Source: Neobacillus sp. YX16 (GTDB lineage: Bacteria; Bacillota; Bacilli; Bacillales; Cytobacillaceae). Taken from it: DNA of 64,000 nucleotides. The stretch lies in contig NZ_CP126115.1 of assembly GCF_030123505.1 (NCBI RefSeq), forward strand, positions 5,780,001 to 5,844,000, given 5' to 3'. Positions 52,719 to 62,044 of the stretch are shown here, piece after piece (the first letter of the stretch is position 1; each line of letters starts with the position of its first letter). Position numbers and translations under genes: made by a program. The notes beneath the pieces were generated by a model. It was given only the letters and a program-made list of their open reading frames with translations, made no database searches and had not been told where the DNA came from.

Positions 52719-53834
52719 ATGAAAGCGATATCTAAAATTCTCAATTTACTACTAGCTTCTGTTATTTTATGTACATTAATTGCCGCCGTTGGTTCAGCTA
52801 TTACCAAGAAACCTGTCCTTCTTACAGTCATTCGTTCAAATAGTATGTACCCAGTTTGGGAACGCGGCGACATGGTGATTATTGATAATCTTAACCAAGA
52901 TGAGGAGATCCATGAAGGAGATATTGTATTTTTTAAAGCCGAAGAAGGAAGTCTCGCTACAAAAGGTTGGATTGCTCATCGAGTAATAGGTGGAAATGCA
53001 GAGGAAGGCTTCATTACCAAGGGCGATGCAAATAAATATTCAGATCAGGAATCAGATAATACAGGCTCAATCGAGCGAAAATGGATTGCCGGAAGAGCAA
53101 TTGAAATGGGCGAGAATCCAATTGTTTTAAATAAAATAGGTTACTTATCCTTATGGATGGAAAAATATCAAAGTAATCCTTTACTTTTACCTGGCTTTGC
53201 ATTAATTCTTGGCATTATTATTGCTATTAGTGAATTAATGCCTGGACAAAAACGCAAGAAGAATAATAAAAGTAATGGAATGGAGCTGCATCTCATCTAT
53301 TTTATCGGAGGATTATCGATTTCTATTATTGTTGGTGGTACAATGATCACTTCTGGTCATACATTAAATCAAGTTTATGAAGTATCTGAACAAAGCCAAG
53401 GAGTATTAATGGGCAGTGATGTTGGTATACTCAAGGTGGGCGACTCCGTTACTCGACCATTATCAGAGATAAAGAATGAAAGCATCTTTCCATTAATAGG
53501 AGTTATTACTTCTAATGACAAGCAAATTGAATTGAGTCATAAAAAAGTCACTCTTTCAAAAGGACAGCAAATCAATAGTACATACACAGTAAATGCAGAA
53601 AATCCGGGCAAGTACAAGGCAACCATTAAGGTGGGATTATTTTATCCACTTTTACCTGCTTCAATTATCTATTTCCTTGCTCAGAAAAGCTATTGGCTTG
53701 CGTTAACTTTTGTATCCATTGTCCCAGGTTTGCCTCTAATGATTTATCCATTTATAGATGGAAAAATGAGAAGGAAAACATTCAAAGTAATTAGAAAGAA
53801 AAAAAGGAAATTACAAAGTATCTTTCAAGGCTGA
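52719..53834 (+). CDS. SipW-type (S26B) signal peptidase I with extended C-terminus
   Basis: 371 residues. The ER/archaeal-type catalytic set is visible: Ser42 in RSNSMYP, His87 (instead of Lys) in WIAHRVIG, and Asp103 in TKGDAN. One TM precedes the catalytic domain (7-27). Unlike ordinary SipW (about 190 residues), the protein continues with a TM (LLLPGFALILGIIIAIS), another (IYFIGGLSISIIVGG), an extracytoplasmic segment and a C-terminal hydrophobic region (about 305-345). SipW matures the matrix protein TasA in Bacillus subtilis; here the likely clients are the DUF1102-like proteins. The start is the ATG six bases behind GAGGAGG; a GTG five codons upstream overlaps that site. Confidence 0.88.
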   Translation: MKAISKILNLLLASVILCTLIAAVGSAITKKPVLLTVIRSNSMYPVWERGDMVIIDNLNQDEEIHEGDIVFFKAEEGSLATKGWIAHRVIGGNAEEGFITKGDANKYSDQESDNTGSIERKWIAGRAIEMGENPIVLNKIGYLSLWMEKYQSNPLLLPGFALILGIIIAISELMPGQKRKKNNKSNGMELHLIYFIGGLSISIIVGGTMITSGHTLNQVYEVSEQSQGVLMGSDVGILKVGDSVTRPLSEIKNESIFPLIGVITSNDKQIELSHKKVTLSKGQQINSTYTVNAENPGKYKATIKVGLFYPLLPASIIYFLAQKSYWLALTFVSIVPGLPLMIYPFIDGKMRRKTFKVIRKKKRKLQSIFQG

Positions 53835-53913
53835 TGGTATATCCCTTAAACTCTAGGCACTAACTCTAGATTAGACATCAATTGGACATGGTAAGATAAA
53901 TATTCAAAAAAGA

Positions 53914-53953
53914 TAAGGGTTTGACCAATTATTTAGGTCAAACCTTTTTTATT
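53914..53953 (+). terminator. terminator of the signal peptidase gene
   Basis: GGTTTGACC / GGTCAAACC stem followed by T6. Confidence 0.85.
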
Positions 53954-53988
53954 TCATTAATAATAAAATCGTAATTCCATGGGAATTC

Positions 53989-54133
53989 CATGGGGACGGT
54001 TCTTCTGGTTCATCTCCAATTGAATCACCCAAATTATCGCTGCCATCACACTTTTCGTGATTGCTACCAAAATTATGAATTCTTATTACTAAAAACCCAG
54101 AAGATAAAAAAAGCCATCAGAACCGACACCATG
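53989..54133. repeat. REPIN-like repeat B, long form
   Basis: TGGGGACGGTTCTTCTGG left arm and ATCAGAACCGACACCATG right arm (the right arm has one change); the core has ATTATGAATTCTTATTACTA. Confidence 0.8.
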
Positions 54134-54245
54134 AAATCAAACTTCCCTGCTAATCTTACAAATCCCTTTTCATTAAGGACTATCTAAGTTAATTTCATTT
54201 TTCATTTTGATGTTTCCCTTTCGTAACTTTAAATTTATTTTAATG

Positions 54246-54392
54246 TTATACACTATAGAGAATAGGCCATCTACCTTTCACTCGGTTCCTTGTAGAATGA
54301 GCATAGATAACATTTGGATTTCTATCCGGATTGCTGCCGTGGTATACTGTTTGATTTTTCTCCCATATCCCCCAGTAATCTAGTAATATCAC
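54246..54392 (-). pseudogene. C-terminal relic of an unidentified gene
   Basis: The minus strand reads VILLDYWGIWEKNQTVYHGS, NPDRNPNVIYAHSTRNRV and KGRWPILYSV then TAA. About 48 codons are open with no start signal; family unknown. It ends about 40 bp from repeat A copy 6. Confidence 0.4.
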
Positions 54393-54431
54393 TTAAAACT
54401 TCTCCTGGCCCCTCGACAAAAAAAGATATTA

Positions 54432-54875
54432 TAATTCTTCTCAACTAATCGTTTGATTAAAAGTCCTACAAACCCTCTTGAAAAACGCACTTTATCCTCA
54501 TTTCAAGAAAATCTCTTGTCGAGGAAATGTTTTACTTTATTCTAGAATATCTCAAAAAAACCCAATAAAAATGGCTTTCTACAATTAACAACGGGTTCTT
54601 CCAAAATGGAGTGGTAATCAAACGTTTGTGTAAAAGTGATATAAACTCCATTATTAATAGCTTTCTCTCTTGTTCTTGCGTAATATTTGTCGGTAAATAG
54701 GGTGGATTTTATTAATTATCCAGCCAAATCCTATGAGATGATCGGATTCTCTAAAATACTGCATAAAATTACAATAAACTTGTTAATTGCTTTTACACAA
54801 TCGATTGATTAAATAAGGCTTAACTCCTTTAAAGACAAGCTCCGTGACCAGTTTTATTGAAAAAATTGCCGAAAT
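54432..54875. repeat. interspersed repeat A, copy 6 (full length)
   Basis: Left CTAATCGTTTGATTAAAAG, middle AATCAAACGTTTGTGT and right ACACAATCGATTGATT motifs all present, with the intervening blocks. Closest to copy 1 in its left half. 54876-55040 has no recognised feature. Confidence 0.8.
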
Positions 54876-55042
54876 CTGTTTTCACTCTTTATAAACATCT
54901 CAAAGTAAATAGGCAAAACCTAAAGAAATCCCATACGGGATTTCCAACTCTTATTTCTATCTATAGATAAAACTGAAGTGAAGCATCGAAAGATGCTGTA
55001 ATAAATCAAGACTGCCAAAGGAGGGTTCAATGATCACATTCC

Positions 55043-55074
55043 GCAAAAAAACCATTAGAACCGTCCCCATGGAA
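55043..55074. repeat. REP-like repeat B, half copy
   Basis: Right arm only (CCATTAGAACCGTCCCCATGG), directly after the deacetylase stop. Confidence 0.7.
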
Positions 55075-55078
55075 CACC

Positions 55079-55996
55079 CTAATGTTCAAGAATGTACCTA
55101 AAATCCTCTATCGTATAAAATGGATAGATTCCAAATCGAGGGATTTCCAGGATGTGCTGAGATGGATCTGCGTAACCAGGCTGGACGGTAAAGGCTATTT
55201 TAATTTCCAACTCTTTTAATATATCTAACGTGATGGTATCGTACTCTCCATATGGTGCTGCAAAGGCTTCTGAATGACCTAACCATTCATTTGCTTTGGT
55301 AAGATTCTCTTTTACGTCCACCCAATCATAGGCTTCTACGTAGGACACTCCCTCATCATTCCTATGGTGGAAGGAGTGTGTATGGTTTCCATAATCAAAG
55401 ACATCACTTGCTTCTTTCAATTCAGCAATACTGGCATATTGGAGAAAGGCAGAGTCATAATCAACGGTTCTATCTGTAATGAGTCCCGTAATGATGAAAT
55501 GAACAGCATAAAAATCATGCTTTTTTAAAACAGGATAAGCAAATTCAAACACATTTTTAAATCCGTCATCAAATGTAATCAGGACACTTTTGGCTGGAAC
55601 CTTTTTCTGGTTGGTCATAAACCCTTCAAATTCTTTTAACGATAAAACCGTATAATCTTGTTCCTTCAAATAGTTCATTTGCCCGGTAAACTCTTCGAGT
55701 GTCACGACCATTTCATTAATTTCGCCATCTTCTGTAAAATGCTGTTTCTTTAACTGGTCCTTCGGAATAATTTGGTGATACATGAGGACTGGTACTTTGT
55801 CAGCATATTTCTCAGAAGATGAGAAATCACGGTTAATAGAAATCAAATCTGTGTTCATATCACTTAATGACTGTTTGGCTGCGGCAGGCGGCAGAGCGAA
55901 GTTAAGAACATAATCGTAAAGTAAATAACAAAGAGGGCCGAAAATAACTATGAAAAGCATGGTAAATAAGAAATTGGAGATGGCGTATTTTTTCAT
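55079..55996 (-). CDS. polysaccharide deacetylase (IcaB/PgaB-type)
   Basis: 305 residues. N-terminal TM anchor (about 8-30). The catalytic NodB fold starts at VPVLMYHQI. Motif 1 is LITFDDGFKN (Asp-Asp, base and metal ligand) and motif 2 is HTHSFHHR (H-x-x-x-H metal ligands). The order and the extra strand MVVTLEEFTGQMNYLKEQDY match IcaB/PgaB N-deacetylases that de-N-acetylate poly-beta-1,6-GlcNAc outside the membrane. It follows the synthase by four bases, so it is co-translated; such deacetylation gives the positive charge needed to retain the polymer on cells. Confidence 0.85.
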   Translation of the reverse strand: MKKYAISNFLFTMLFIVIFGPLCYLLYDYVLNFALPPAAAKQSLSDMNTDLISINRDFSSSEKYADKVPVLMYHQIIPKDQLKKQHFTEDGEINEMVVTLEEFTGQMNYLKEQDYTVLSLKEFEGFMTNQKKVPAKSVLITFDDGFKNVFEFAYPVLKKHDFYAVHFIITGLITDRTVDYDSAFLQYASIAELKEASDVFDYGNHTHSFHHRNDEGVSYVEAYDWVDVKENLTKANEWLGHSEAFAAPYGEYDTITLDILKELEIKIAFTVQPGYADPSQHILEIPRFGIYPFYTIEDFRYILEH

Positions 55997-56000
55997 TTCC

Positions 56001-57371
56001 TTACCCCCCGAGTGTATCTTTAACGCCTGCTTTCACCCCCATATCAAGCATAATTGGCTGTCCAATTCTCTCTGAACGGCTCCATCCATCTTTATCAAAG
56101 AAATAGAGAATGGTCCCAACCGTTACAAAAAACAAGCCTGTCACTCGATAGAGGATGACTTCAATTGGAAGAAACAAAAGCACCGAAATATAATCCCTAA
56201 AACAATAAAGATGACCAAATCTTCTGGAAACTAATAACGTGGCGATATCTTGCATAATGGCTAATACGATCGACATGAGTAGTAGAATGAGGGATAGTTT
56301 CAAATGGTTCATTGTGGCAATAACGATGACGGGAACCATTAGGGTTGGATAGGCGGACACAGTTCCAAGTAAAAATGAATCTACTAATAAGTAGGTTGAT
56401 ACTTTGAAATTCATTTTCCGAAAAAATGACTTGCGGTAGGTAATGACGCAGTCTACAAACGCTTTTTGCCAACGTATTCGCTGCCTGTATAAATTCTTAA
56501 AGCTTGCAGGACATTCTGTATAACAAACGGCTTCAGGTACAAAAACAATCCTTTTCCCTTTCAAAACGGTCCCTATTAATTCTTGTATCCTTAGTGTAAT
56601 GTCCATATCTTCACCGACCGTTTTTCTGTAGCCTTTTGCTTGAATTAGTATACTTCTTTGAAAAGCACCGAAAGCCCCAGCTATGACCGTAATCGATCCA
56701 ATCCTTGATTGGGTGGTTTTATGTAAATAAAACGCGCTCAAATATTGAACGACCTGATAGCGAATAAGGCCAGGCAGTTTAAAACTAGGGGCAAATTTCT
56801 GTTCATTACGTTTAAATCCTTGCACTATATTCACCAATCCACCTGCAGCTACAACAGAGTCATCTGTAAACGTTAGGTTCATTTCATTTAATGAGTTGGG
56901 CTCGAGAATACTGTCGGCATCTAAGGTAATCACGATTTCATTCTTGGCAAAGTCTATTCCGGCATTAAGTGCATCGGCCTTTCCACCGTTTTCTTTATCA
57001 ATCACCCAAATATAAGGATAGATTTGCGATTGGTAAATTTCCCTTACTTCTTCATATTTCAGCACCCCCTCCTTAAGCCTTGATGTTTTCGCAAGCTTAA
57101 GGTGTTTGTGAAAAGTTTCAAGGGTGTCATCGGTAGAGCCGTCATTGATAAACAGAATCTCTAAATTAGTGTAATTGACATTGAGAATACCCATCAGACA
57201 GTTTTCAATGACAATTGTCTCGTTATAGGCAGGAATCAAAATGCTAATTCCCTTTTCTATTGTTGGATAATCTCTCATTTTCTCTCTGCTTGTATAAAGG
57301 GGAATAAAAATATAGAGGGTATGGAATAAAATAAATAGGCAGAAAAGAGTCATTGTGATTGTTAACATCAT
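56001..57371 (-). CDS. processive family 2 glycosyltransferase (IcaA/PgaC-like poly-GlcNAc synthase)
   Basis: 456 residues, integral membrane. GT2 catalytic motifs: LFINDGSTDDT (UDP), VITLDADSIL (D-x-D metal site), VGEDMDITLRI (general base) and QRIRWQKA (the Q-x-x-R-W of processive synthases). One TM lies before and about four after the catalytic domain (LLVDSFLLGTVSAYPTLMVPVIVIA; ISVLLFLPIEVILYRVTGLFFVTVGTILYFF). It polymerises UDP-GlcNAc into a beta-linked glycan. No IcaD/PgaD partner is seen. The start is ATG at 57371, eight bases after GGAGG; a TTG five codons upstream overlaps that site. Confidence 0.87.
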   Translation of the reverse strand: MMLTITMTLFCLFILFHTLYIFIPLYTSREKMRDYPTIEKGISILIPAYNETIVIENCLMGILNVNYTNLEILFINDGSTDDTLETFHKHLKLAKTSRLKEGVLKYEEVREIYQSQIYPYIWVIDKENGGKADALNAGIDFAKNEIVITLDADSILEPNSLNEMNLTFTDDSVVAAGGLVNIVQGFKRNEQKFAPSFKLPGLIRYQVVQYLSAFYLHKTTQSRIGSITVIAGAFGAFQRSILIQAKGYRKTVGEDMDITLRIQELIGTVLKGKRIVFVPEAVCYTECPASFKNLYRQRIRWQKAFVDCVITYRKSFFRKMNFKVSTYLLVDSFLLGTVSAYPTLMVPVIVIATMNHLKLSLILLLMSIVLAIMQDIATLLVSRRFGHLYCFRDYISVLLFLPIEVILYRVTGLFFVTVGTILYFFDKDGWSRSERIGQPIMLDMGVKAGVKDTLGG

Positions 57372-57497
57372 AAAACCTTCCTCCAACTTTAATGAAAGGA
57401 TTTTGTGAAGGATGATAAAAAATTTGGGTATTTTTTGTACTTTAATTCACATTCAATTGTAAGAAACAACGAACCAACTGTTCAAAAAATATTACCC

Positions 57498-58388
57498 TCA
57501 CTCTCCATTTCCCTTATAAACCCTTACATAGTCTATTTCAAAACTGACTGGAAATACGGTCGCTTGGTCTGGAGATCCTGGCCAGTTCCCTCCAACCGCT
57601 GTATTTAGGTATAAATACATACTTTCACTTGGAATATTCTTACTTATTGTGAATCTCTCCAGATCGTCGATGAACCACGTAATGGAATCTGGGGTCCATA
57701 CGATACCAAAAGTATGAAAATCTTTGGTGAAATCTGGACCTTTAAAGGTGTCAGAAACACTTTTTAACTTTCCGTCCTCCCCTAGCCAATGCGAAACCAT
57801 CCAAACTTGATCAGGCAGGTGACCAAGCATTTCCATAATGTCGATTTCTGGAAGCCACGTGTTTTCCTTATCTGTCATCATCCAAAATGCTGGAAACATC
57901 CCTTGACCAGCAGGAAGCTTAGCCCTCATTTCTGCTTTTCCATATAAAAAGTCAAATTTCCCTTGTGTATAGACAGCCCCAGATGTGTAATCCTTACCTT
58001 TAAATTGTTCCTTTTTGCTGATTAACTTTAACACTCCATCTTCGACTTTTACATTTTTGGGCGAGTAGTATTGGAGTTCATTATTTTTCTCAGCAGCCCA
58101 ATCTTCTACATTCCACTTGCTGGAATCTAGGCAGTTGTTTTCGAATTCATCTTGCCAAATTAAAACCCACCCGTTTTGATTAGCGTTCGTTTCCTTGTTA
58201 ATAGCCTCCTCCACACAATCACCTTCATCAATCCTTGGCAGATTTGTTTCGATAATATCTTTAGTAATCGGAGCTTCTTTTCGTTGTATGGTGATATCGT
58301 CTTTTGTAGTAGAAGGATAGTGGATATAGACTAGGGATAAAATCAGAAGTGATAAAAGGATAAAAAGAAATTTATAAAATATTTTCAT
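57498..58388 (-). CDS. GH16 glycoside hydrolase, membrane-anchored
   Basis: 296 residues. N-terminal TM (4-23) with no lipobox. The GH16 core includes GWVLIWQDEFENNCLDSSKWNVEDW and the catalytic signature PEIDIMEMLG (E-x-D-x-x-E, nucleophile and acid/base Glu), then FGIVWTPDSITWFIDD and FEIDYVRVYKG at the end. GH16 enzymes cut beta-1,3/1,4-glucans, galactans or related beta-glycans. It precedes the glycan synthase on the same strand by 127 bp, so it may trim or release the polymer, although poly-GlcNAc is not a known GH16 substrate. The start is an ATG behind GGAGAAAG. Confidence 0.88.
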   Translation of the reverse strand: MKIFYKFLFILLSLLILSLVYIHYPSTTKDDITIQRKEAPITKDIIETNLPRIDEGDCVEEAINKETNANQNGWVLIWQDEFENNCLDSSKWNVEDWAAEKNNELQYYSPKNVKVEDGVLKLISKKEQFKGKDYTSGAVYTQGKFDFLYGKAEMRAKLPAGQGMFPAFWMMTDKENTWLPEIDIMEMLGHLPDQVWMVSHWLGEDGKLKSVSDTFKGPDFTKDFHTFGIVWTPDSITWFIDDLERFTISKNIPSESMYLYLNTAVGGNWPGSPDQATVFPVSFEIDYVRVYKGNGE

Positions 58389-58584
58389 AAATCGGCTTCT
58401 TTCTCCAAGGATATTTGTTTTAACGCATATATCATTCTACATAAAGAACAACCTATTTATTATATAATACAAAAAATAACAAAAATCCAATATTTTAGAT
58501 AATAGATTAATAAGTCAACCTTTTTTATAGCTTTTATAGAAGTCGGTAATATATATGATGTTCGTAAGGAGAATATTCATGTGT

Positions 58585-58730
58585 CATAGGGATGGTTCTT
58601 ACGAGATCTTCCCCAGCTGAACAGTCCAATGATTAATTCTTCCTACATTTTTCGTCATCGCTACCATAATTGATAATTCTTATTTACTAAGAAACAGGAA
58701 GAAAAAAAGCCAGCAAAACCGTCCCTAATG
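58585..58730. repeat. REPIN-like repeat B, long form (diverged)
   Basis: AGGGATGGTTCTTACG left arm, CAAAACCGTCCCT right arm, core TGATAATTCTTATTTACTAAG. The remaining bases up to 58800 hold nothing recognised. Confidence 0.75.
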
Positions 58731-58816
58731 TGTGCAATTAAAAAAGATTAGTAGAAAAGGAAATCTACCTCATTTAATTGAATATTTACCTATACCAATT
58801 TAAAAGGAGTGGGAAA

Positions 58817-60235
58817 ATGCCTAAGTTACCAACTATAGAAAAAAGCTTTCTTATTTATACCCGGAGATGGCAAATCAATGGCATGAAGATTTAAATGGAC
58901 AGATCACACCAGACAAAGTATTTCCAAAATCAAATAAGGAATTTTGGTGGAGATGCCCATCAAACTCTAATCATATTTGGAATGCCTCCCCAAATACTAG
59001 AACTAGATCCGGCTTTCCCATTTGTGCGGGAAAAATAACCGAAACATTAGCCATTCTTTATCCTGTACTTAGTGAAGAGTGGCATACATACCTTAATAAA
59101 CCACTTACTCCAAATGACATCACTCCAGGGTCAACAAAAAAAGGATGGTGGTGCTGTATAGTTTGTTCCTACGAATGGGAATCAACTATTAGCAATCGAA
59201 AAATGGTAATGGTTGTCCAAAGTGTGCTGGAAAGGTCGTAACTAAGGAAAATTGTCTCATGACTATTGCTCGAGAGATTTCAAAAGAATGGCACCCTAAA
59301 AAAAATGGTAATTTATCTCCATTTGAAATACATGCTTATTCAAATAAAAAATATTGGTGGATTTGTGATAGAGGACATGAGTGGGAAACAACACCAAACC
59401 ATAGGGTTACTGGTACGGGATGTCCAAAATGTAAAAAAGGATTTAAAATATCATTTCCAGAACTTTGTTTATATTATTATCTAAGCCGCATATTCCCTGA
59501 TACAAAGTTAGATCACAATTTTAGCTTCTTTAAAAATAGTGCGGTGGATATTTATATATTCCATCAATTAATCTATCAATCTTGTCAGAATTCGTGAAAA
59601 TGGGTTACCACCCCTACAGGTAAGTCCTATAGTAAAAGTAATTGAATACCAACATAAAGATGACACTTCATTAAAAAGTTGTGTATTAAATTTAAAAAAC
59701 TATATTGGGACAAACTTTGAGCTCTCACAAGAACATTTAATGAAACTTGAAACACTCAAAAACATTGATATAAAAAAGGATAAGCTCAACATTCTAAACC
59801 TGTTACCACCTGTAAATCGTAAAAATAGTCTATTAGAAAATAATCCGGAGTTAGCAGTGGAATGGGATCTAACCAAGAATGGCGCATTACTCCCTGAGCA
59901 CGTACCTTCATCTTCTCACTTATACATATGGTGGAGATGTAAATACGACCAATCTTGGCAAGCCCCAGTTTATACAAGAATTAAATGTCATGGGAGTCCC
60001 GTTTGTGCTGGTCAAAAAGCTACACTGGTAACTTCCATAGCTACAATCAATCCAGCCTTAGCCGGAGAGTGGCATCCAACTAAAAACAAATCTTTAATAT
60101 TAGATCTAGTAACACCAGGAGCAGATAAGAAAGTCTGGTAGATTTGCAAAAAAGGACACGAATGGGAAGCGCATATCTACAGTCGAAACAGTGGGCGAGG
60201 TTATAGGGAGTGTTATAAAAATAGCAGATGATAAC
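58817..60235 (+). pseudogene. DUF4379 zinc-ribbon protein, multiply frameshifted
   Basis: The start MPKLPTIEKSFLI sits behind AAAAGGAG. It is followed, across at least four frameshifts and an in-frame TAG at 60139, by several ~65-residue modules: ANQWHEDLNGQITPDKVFP, EFWWRCPSNSNHIWNASPNTR; EEWHTYLNKPLTPNDITPGS, KGWWCC; KEWHPKKNGNLSPFEIHAYS, YWWICDRGHEWETTPNHR, GTGCPKC; then SFPELCLYYYLSRIFP and VDIYIF, like the short endonuclease-type C-terminal domain; then more zinc modules (WDLTKNGALLPEHV, GEWHPTKNKSL). These are DUF4379 treble-clef modules (PF14311-type), whose CxxC pairs are partly decayed (PICAGK, SPVCAGQ). It cannot give one protein. Confidence 0.8.
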
Positions 60236-60270
60236 TTTTTTTATCATAAGTTAATTACAATGAATTACAA

Positions 60271-60329
60271 TTGGGACGGCTCTCCTGGCTTTTATATTTT
60301 TATGATGACCACCAGAACCGTCCCCATGG
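60271..60329. repeat. REPIN-like repeat B, short form
   Basis: TGGGACGGCTCTCCTGG / CCAGAACCGTCCCCATGG arms, spacer TTTTATATTTTTATGATGA. It lies just beyond the phosphatase stop and may serve as its terminator hairpin. Confidence 0.85.
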
Positions 60330-60346
60330 AAACCCTGGAAAATATC

Positions 60347-61663
60347 TTAATCAATCATTTCAAACAGAAGCCTAGCGATATCACTATTTTCCATTCTTCC
60401 ACTAAACATATGTCTATTCAAGCCATATGCGTAGATGGGGACATCCTCACCGGTATGACCTTTTGTCGTCCAGCCTGTACTGGAATAGTCATTGATAATG
60501 TCAATGAGGGCCTGTCTGGTATCTTCTACTTCCATTTCTAATGTAGATTGGATGGTTTTCAAGTCTTCTAGATGAAGAGATAGGTGCATGTGACGTGTGA
60601 TTTTTGATAATTCTTTTGTTTCATGCAAGTCTGCTGCAATCACAGAAGGGGTTGATTTGACGGATCTGATTATCGATGGATTCCATTTATAATTAACATT
60701 TCGATCGATACTCATTCCGCCAGTGGAGTGATCTGCTGTTGCAATCACGATGGTATCCTCCCGTTTTCTTGCAAATTGTATGGCCACATGAAACGCTGCT
60801 TCAAAGTCTTTAAGCTCGCTCATGGCTCCAACGATATCATTGTCATGCCCCGCCCAATCAATTTGGCTTCCCTCTACCAAAAGAAAAAAACCATTTTGGT
60901 TTTGCTGCAAGCGGGTAAGTGCAGCATTGGTCATTTGCGAAAGAGAAGGTACCGTTGTTGCATAGCGATCGAGGTGTTTTGGAAGTTCCATTGGTGCAAA
61001 TAATCCTAACAATTTCTCGTTCCGATCTGCTAAAAGTTCGATTGAATTCGTAGCAAAACCAAAACCATTTTTTATAAACTCTTCAACTAAATTACGGTCA
61101 TTTCTAGAGAAGTAGGAGGTCCCTCCCCCTAACATGACATCTATTTTGTGCTTTCCATCAATTCGTTCATCCAGATAATCATCAGCAATTTCATTATATT
61201 TCTCCCGTGATTCATGGTGTGTGGCAAACGCTGCAAGTGTAGCATGATTGATCTGACTTGTTCCCACTAGCCCAGTAGATTTGCCACGAAATTTGGCATA
61301 TTCTAAAATACTCGGAACCGCCTGTTTTTCACTATTCAATCCAAGGGCACCATTATAGGTTTTATAGCCTGTTGCTAAAGCAGTACCTGCTGCAGCCGAG
61401 TCTGTAATGTTACTTTCTGCGTCCAATGAGTAGGTGGATTGTGTGCCGACAAAGTATTGATCAAATAAAGTAGGATTCATCAGCCCCAGTCGGGAGTCAT
61501 GATTAAAATAACGAAGACCTGTCGTGTACGAAAAACCCATCCCATCCCCTATTAATAAGATAATATTTTTTACTTTCTTCATTCTATTGAACGGATGGTT
61601 TAACATGGAAGGCAATGTATTTAGACTTAAATCACTTAACTGAACGGTGGAATGTAACAAATA
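60347..61663 (-). CDS. alkaline phosphatase (PhoA family) without an obvious export signal
   Basis: About 438 residues. The complete PhoA signature is present: IILLIGDGMGFSY (Asp, metal), NITDSAAAGTALATGYKT (nucleophile Ser in D-S-A-A-x-x-T-A), HATLAAFATHHESR, LVEGSQIDWAGHDND (metal Asp/His) and ATADHSTGGMS. It hydrolyses phosphomonoesters using two zinc ions and a magnesium. The N-terminus (LLHSTVQLSDLSLNTLPSMLNHPFNRMKKVK) is not a signal peptide, unusual because family members are secreted; a start lost upstream or a cytosolic role are both possible. TTG at 61663 is chosen because AAAGGTG lies nine bases upstream; GTG at 61672 is an alternative. Confidence 0.82.
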   Translation of the reverse strand, partial: YLLHSTVQLSDLSLNTLPSMLNHPFNRMKKVKNIILLIGDGMGFSYTTGLRYFNHDSRLGLMNPTLFDQYFVGTQSTYSLDAESNITDSAAAGTALATGYKTYNGALGLNSEKQAVPSILEYAKFRGKSTGLVGTSQINHATLAAFATHHESREKYNEIADDYLDERIDGKHKIDVMLGGGTSYFSRNDRNLVEEFIKNGFGFATNSIELLADRNEKLLGLFAPMELPKHLDRYATTVPSLSQMTNAALTRLQQNQNGFFLLVEGSQIDWAGHDNDIVGAMSELKDFEAAFHVAIQFARKREDTIVIATADHSTGGMSIDRNVNYKWNPSIIRSVKSTPSVIAADLHETKELSKITRHMHLSLHLEDLKTIQSTLEMEVEDTRQALIDIINDYSSTGWTTKGHTGEDVPIYAYGLNRHMFSGRMENSDIARLLFEMID

Positions 61664-61710
61664 AAACAGCACCTTTCACATTTTGTTTGGTATTTCAGTT
61701 TCATCACGTG

Positions 61711-61750
61711 TACATGGGGACGGTTCTGACGGACTTTTCTCAGTTATAAC
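61711..61750. repeat. REP-like repeat B, half copy
   Basis: Left arm ACATGGGGACGGTTCTGACGG without its partner, just upstream of the phosphatase gene. Confidence 0.65.
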
Positions 61751-61802
61751 ACAGAAAAAGAGTACTTTTTCATGAAAGACAATTACTTTACAAAAACTCA
61801 AA

Positions 61803-61955
61803 AAATTCTCAATAATCTCAGTGAATTCCACACCCAGACGAGAAAAAAACAACCTGTCTCCTCAGCAAATCTTTCTAACTCCGCATTCACAACATCCATG
61901 ATTTCCCGCCCTTTTGTATCTAGGCCAGCCTTAGTAAAAACACTTCTTATAATTA
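61803..61955 (-). pseudogene. possible gene relic
   Basis: The minus strand reads VFTKAGLDTKGREIMDVVNA then ELERFAEETG, a composition more protein-like than the plus-strand frame over the same bases. No start with a binding site; family unknown. Confidence 0.3.
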
Positions 61956-62044
61956 ATAAAATTTTCTAAAAAATAAACATTTACAAATTTTCCAACATAA
62001 CATATAATCCACATAAGATTACTTGGTTTTGAGGAGTGATGAAT

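Noticed and set aside
61772..61969. 65-codon plus-strand frame before the TauE/SafE gene
   Set aside because: No binding site, low-complexity composition, and the opposite strand looks more like a decayed gene.
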